10,219 nt of DNA from Prevotellamassilia sp. Its GTDB lineage: Bacteria; Bacteroidota; Bacteroidia; Bacteroidales; Bacteroidaceae. Under the pieces are notes generated by a model, which made no database searches, had not been told where the DNA came from, and was given only the letters and a program-made list of their open reading frames with translations. The DNA lies in contig JAHAWW010000131.1 of the NCBI GenBank assembly GCA_018383375.1, positions 1 through 10,219 on the forward strand, read 5' to 3'. The position numbers were made by a program, and so were the translations under genes. Positions 8,004-10,219 of this stretch are shown here, piece after piece; within the stretch, counting starts at the first letter, position 1; each line of letters starts with the position of its first letter.

Positions 8004-8645
8004 TCACTGCTCTCCCATTGCAATTTTTCTCAAGCCGCTTAAATTGCCGAGCAATTCTTCGTCGTGGCTCACCATCACCACGGCACAGTCGGCTGATATT
8101 TCGTTCAACGTTTGAGTCAGCAGTTGCTTATAGTGGGCATCGAGGTGCGTGTCGGGTTCGTCGAGCACGAGCAGTTGGGGTTGTCCCACAATAGCTCTGG
8201 CCATCAGTGTGCGTTGCCATTGTCCGCCACTAAGCGAGTCTATTGGTCTGCTCTCGAAGTCAGTCAGTCCCCACCGTGCTATCACCTCGTCGGCTTTCAG
8301 CCGGTTTTCGGCCTTGAGTCGACCCAATCTCGACGAGCCGGGCGCGCCCATAAGTCCCGTCTCTACCACCTCTCTCACCGTTATGGGGAAAGCTCGGTCA
8401 ATGCCACGCTTTTGCGGCAGATAGCCCACAGTCAGCTCCTCTGCCCTCTCCACCCTTCCTTTGCAGGGTTTCAACAATCCAGTGATGAGTCGCAGTAAAG
8501 TGGTTTTGCCGCCACCGTTAGGACCGGTGAGCACGATAAAATCGCCCCGTTTCACTTCGAGCGAAACGTCGGCAATGAGTGGCCTTCGGCCGTAGTCAAA
8601 CCACACGTGAGTGAGTCTCACCAATGTCTGCGCGTCTACTGGCAT
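8004..8645 (-). CDS. Metal (zinc/manganese-type) ABC transporter ATPase, ZnuC-like
   Basis: This 213-residue protein is the ATP-hydrolysing subunit of a metal importer on the cytoplasmic face. All ABC motifs are intact: Walker A GPNGGGKTT (41-49), Q-loop YLPQ (Q78), signature LSGGQWQR (138-145), Walker B LLVLDEP (catalytic E163) and switch His in MVSHD (H194). GPNGGGKTT and the segment GYLPQKRGIDRAFPITVREVV are characteristic of the ZnuC/MntB/TroB group. At about 213 residues it is a little shorter than E. coli ZnuC (about 250). Its ATG lies inside the end of the upstream lipoprotein gene (10-nt overlap), so the two are almost certainly translated together. Zinc is the likelier substrate from the partner protein, but manganese or iron cannot be excluded. 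A 130-nt gap separates it from the alpha-2-macroglobulin gene downstream, and no permease gene follows. Confidence 0.9.
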   Translation of the reverse strand: MPVDAQTLVRLTHVWFDYGRRPLIADVSLEVKRGDFIVLTGPNGGGKTTLLRLITGLLKPCKGRVERAEELTVGYLPQKRGIDRAFPITVREVVETGLMGAPGSSRLGRLKAENRLKADEVIARWGLTDFESRPIDSLSGGQWQRTLMARAIVGQPQLLVLDEPDTHLDAHYKQLLTQTLNEISADCAVVMVSHDEELLGNLSGLRKIAMGEQ

Positions 8646-9490
8646 AAAGCTTTGGCTATCTCGATAAATTGCTGTTTGGGGTTGTCCGAGAGCGGGTCAA
8701 TCACCACCACCTTGGCCCCAATTTCTTTGGCGATGGGTGCCACGAGTTCCGGGTCGTATTCTTTTTCCACAAAAACTACCTTCACGCCCTCTTCCCTGCA
8801 TTGCTTCACAAGTTTGGCCAGATAAGCGGCCGAAGGCTTTTTGCCGTCGTGCTCCACGGCGAGTTGTTTGAGGCCGTAGGCCCTGGCGAAATAACCCAAA
8901 GCCGGGTGATAGATCAAGAAGGTGCGACAAGCAGCCCCCTCGAGCTGTCGAGAGAGTTGAGCGTCGAGGCTGTCCATTTCGGTTTCAAATGCCTCCAAGG
9001 TCACTTTAAGCGTGTCGGCCTTGTGTTTGTCAATATGAGCCAACCCTCGGACAATCTCCTGGGCCATGAGCTTGAGCGAAGTGGGCGAAGTCCAGGCGTG
9101 TGGGTCGTCGCCGACAGCGTCTTTGAGCGGTGGCACAGTGGCCGAAGCATTGATTTGATAGAGATGTGGTACATTCTCAGTGATGCGTCGCAATGTGGTA
9201 TTCTCAAATCCAAGCGTCCCCACTCTGATGTAGGCCAGACATTCGTCGAGCTGGGCTATTTGAGCCGGTGTGGGTTGATAAGTCTCAGGACTAACGCCGG
9301 CCGGTGTCATAGTTTCCACCTCATACATATCGCCGGCGAGCTGTTTGACGATATATTTCAAAGGTGCGATGCTCACACACACCGTAGGCTCTGCTGCCAT
9401 ACGGCGGTCGGACGCACAGCTACCACACAACAAGACGAGAGCCACCACGCCCATCGTCACTGCCACGATATGAGTTTTAATTTTCAGCAT
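8636..9490 (-). CDS. Metal-binding lipoprotein of an ABC importer, ZnuA/TroA-like
   Basis: This 284-residue protein is a cluster A-I (ZnuA/TroA) solute-binding protein that captures a divalent metal outside the inner membrane. The N-terminus has a hydrophobic signal and a lipobox ending LCGSC, giving a lipidated C25. Metal-site candidates are E69 in AGVSPETYQPTP, where zinc and manganese binders usually have His (SPHxY), H131 in DDPHAW, H195 in YHPALGYFA, and an acidic residue late in the chain, perhaps D265 in VIDPLSD. The His-rich loop of many zinc-specific ZnuA proteins is missing. SPETY is, to my recollection, usual in Bacteroidetes homologues. The gene overlaps the downstream ATPase start by 10 nt. 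It is preceded by a 111-nt spacer with an inverted-repeat structure. No Zur-type operator could be identified there. Confidence 0.9.
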   Translation of the reverse strand: MLKIKTHIVAVTMGVVALVLLCGSCASDRRMAAEPTVCVSIAPLKYIVKQLAGDMYEVETMTPAGVSPETYQPTPAQIAQLDECLAYIRVGTLGFENTTLRRITENVPHLYQINASATVPPLKDAVGDDPHAWTSPTSLKLMAQEIVRGLAHIDKHKADTLKVTLEAFETEMDSLDAQLSRQLEGAACRTFLIYHPALGYFARAYGLKQLAVEHDGKKPSAAYLAKLVKQCREEGVKVVFVEKEYDPELVAPIAKEIGAKVVVIDPLSDNPKQQFIEIAKALCQ

Positions 9491-9528
9491 AAGTCTGTCG
9501 TTTAAGTGGTTATGATTAAGAGAATCAG

Positions 9529-9579
9529 AGTCGAAAAGCGGCTCGCAAGGCCTAAAGGGCCGCTAATAACTCTTCGACT
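9529..9579. repeat. Nested inverted repeat between yqaA-like and znuA-like genes; contains 22-nt repeat copy 2
   Basis: Outer arms AGTCGAA (9529-9535) and TTCGACT (9573-9579) enclose inner arms AGCGGC (9537-9542) and GCCGCT (9559-9564). The right half, 9558-9579, is the second copy of the 22-nt repeat at 1017-1038. Read on the plus strand, the outer stem is followed at once by a T-rich run (TTTTTGTCTCTTTGTCTTTT), as in an intrinsic terminator, although no rightward gene ends here. On the minus strand, the direction of the genes, only a four-T run follows the inner stem. It may be a dispersed repeat, or it may partly separate yqaA from znuA transcription. Confidence 0.5.
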
Positions 9580-9601
9580 TTTTGTCTCTTTGTCTTTTAT
9601 C

Positions 9602-10063
9602 TCACGCCGAGGCCGTCATAAGCCAAGCCGAGATAATGATTTGATAACGCAGGTATTTGCCGAAGGCAATGGCGACGAAAGACCAGAGCGGATTGGTGCG
9701 CATAAAACCCATTGCCACCGTCACCACGCTGCCCAACAGGGGTATCCAAGCCAGCAATCCCGCCAGCGGGCCATATCGGGTCACATAGCGGCGGCCGCGG
9801 TCGAGTTTCTCCCGACTCACTTTGGCATATTTCACCATCCATTCTTCCCGGCCCAGGCGGCCCAGGCCATAGTTGATTGCACTGCCCAAGACATTGCCCA
9901 CCGTGCCCCATACAAGCAGACTCACGGGGTCGGCTCCGGCCGAGAGCAGTGCCATCATCACCACTTCCGAACTGAACGGGAACACACTGCCTGCCAAGAT
10001 GGCAGACACAAACATTCCCGCCGGTCCTGCTTCGGTGAGCCACGTGGTAAAGTCGCCCATCAT
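9602..10063 (-). CDS. YqaA/DedA-family (VTT/SNARE-associated type) membrane protein
   Basis: This 153-residue, strongly hydrophobic protein matches the small YqaA branch of the DedA family (E. coli YqaA is about 142 residues). Family features seen are SVFPFSSEVVMMALL with acidic E33 in the first re-entrant region, GTVGNVLGSAINYGLGR (53-69), the RYGPLAGLLAWIPLLGSVV segment (96-114) after a basic loop, and FGKYLRYQIIISAW (134-147) near the end. Larger DedA proteins take part in lipid flipping and proton-motive-force homeostasis; the role of the YqaA branch is not settled. It starts with two ATGs, and the first overlaps the stop of the upstream gene as ATGA, implying a shared transcript and coupled translation. 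Downstream lies a 111-nt spacer and then the metal importer genes, whose link to this protein is only positional. Confidence 0.87.
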   Translation of the reverse strand: MMGDFTTWLTEAGPAGMFVSAILAGSVFPFSSEVVMMALLSAGADPVSLLVWGTVGNVLGSAINYGLGRLGREEWMVKYAKVSREKLDRGRRYVTRYGPLAGLLAWIPLLGSVVTVAMGFMRTNPLWSFVAIAFGKYLRYQIIISAWLMTASA

Positions 10064-10218
10064 AGCTCCAAGAGTTTAATCACCCCCGGCACGGCCAAAA
10101 CGCCAATCGAAGCCCAAAACCACACCGTTCCCCATCGGCCCCGACTCAAAGTCAGATGATGAGCCACAAGTGGAGCAGCCTCGAGCGCCAAGAGCATGGT
10201 CCAAACCTTTTGGCCGCG
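10060..10218 (-). CDS. C-terminal end of an unidentified membrane protein (partial)
   Basis: An open frame enters from the right edge and ends with TGA at 10060-10062. The 52 visible residues contain two hydrophobic stretches, VWTMLLALEAAPLVAHHL and WFWASIGVLAVPGVIKLL, split by a short basic turn (SRGRWG), ending in LLEL. This looks like the last two membrane helices of a polytopic protein. Its stop overlaps the ATG of the YqaA-like gene in an ATGA arrangement, which strongly supports it as a real gene. I do not recognise the family. It does not resemble the C-terminus of a ZnuB-type permease closely enough to claim it as the missing metal transporter subunit. Confidence 0.6.
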   Translation of the reverse strand, partial: RGQKVWTMLLALEAAPLVAHHLTLSRGRWGTVWFWASIGVLAVPGVIKLLEL

Positions 10219-10219
10219 C

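Noticed and set aside
8669..9505. 278-residue plus-strand open frame opposite the ZnuA-like gene
   Set aside because: It is the complement of a clearly recognisable lipoprotein gene with all family motifs on the minus strand; the plus-strand product is His-rich with no family resemblance.
9506..10159. 217-residue plus-strand open frame opposite the YqaA-like gene
   Set aside because: It spans the intergenic repeat, the whole YqaA-like gene and the ATGA junction on the opposite strand. The composition (many His, Gln, Arg) is that of an antisense shadow.
10060..10218. Considered as the missing ZnuB-type permease
   Set aside because: The two visible hydrophobic segments do not match the C-terminal helices I would expect of ABC-3 permeases, and the YqaA-like gene separates it from znuA. 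Only the end is visible, so it is left unidentified.
1..10219. tRNA, rRNA, CRISPR array, insertion sequence or phage genes
   Set aside because: No regularly spaced direct repeats, transposase or integrase motifs, or recognisable structural RNA sequences were seen on either strand.

Overview
The window looks like a chromosomal segment from a member of the Bacteroidales, most likely Prevotellaceae. The main reasons are the very large secreted alpha-2-macroglobulin with an N-terminal helical region, the Bacteroidetes-style zinc-binding lipoprotein (SPETY in place of SPHxY), and the absence of clear Shine-Dalgarno sequences. Base composition looks close to or slightly above half G+C by eye (not computed). 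The taxonomic call rests on protein resemblance from memory, not on a search.

Layout. The left part (about 1-2243) is transcribed rightward. It holds the tail of an unidentified protein, an ABC transporter ATPase that starts 2 nt after it, and an FtsX/MacB-like permease. A 172-nt spacer with an inverted-repeat element (about 905-1004) separates the ATPase from the permease. A long symmetrical hairpin at 2277-2322 lies midway between the permease and the convergent gene and probably terminates transcription from both sides.

The right part (2357-10218) is transcribed leftward. Read in the direction of transcription it contains: the C-terminal end of an unidentified membrane protein, a YqaA/DedA-type membrane protein joined to it by an ATGA overlap, a zinc/manganese-type substrate-binding lipoprotein (ZnuA-like), its ATPase (ZnuC-like, overlapping by 10 nt), and a 1838-residue alpha-2-macroglobulin family protein that fills over half the window.

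How the genes fit together. The ATPase/permease pair on the left forms one transporter, possibly a lipid, lipoprotein or peptide exporter or a mechanotransmission-type complex; the substrate is unknown. ZnuA and ZnuC are two of the three parts of a high-affinity metal importer, and no recognisable permease is present in the window. The alpha-2-macroglobulin is probably exported and may trap or inhibit proteases, but its thioester site appears to be lost.

The most notable observations are the degenerate thioester site, the metal transporter without an adjacent permease, and a structured intergenic element whose right edge recurs as a 22-nt near-identical copy about 8.5 kb away. I did not find a clear previously undescribed multi-gene system.
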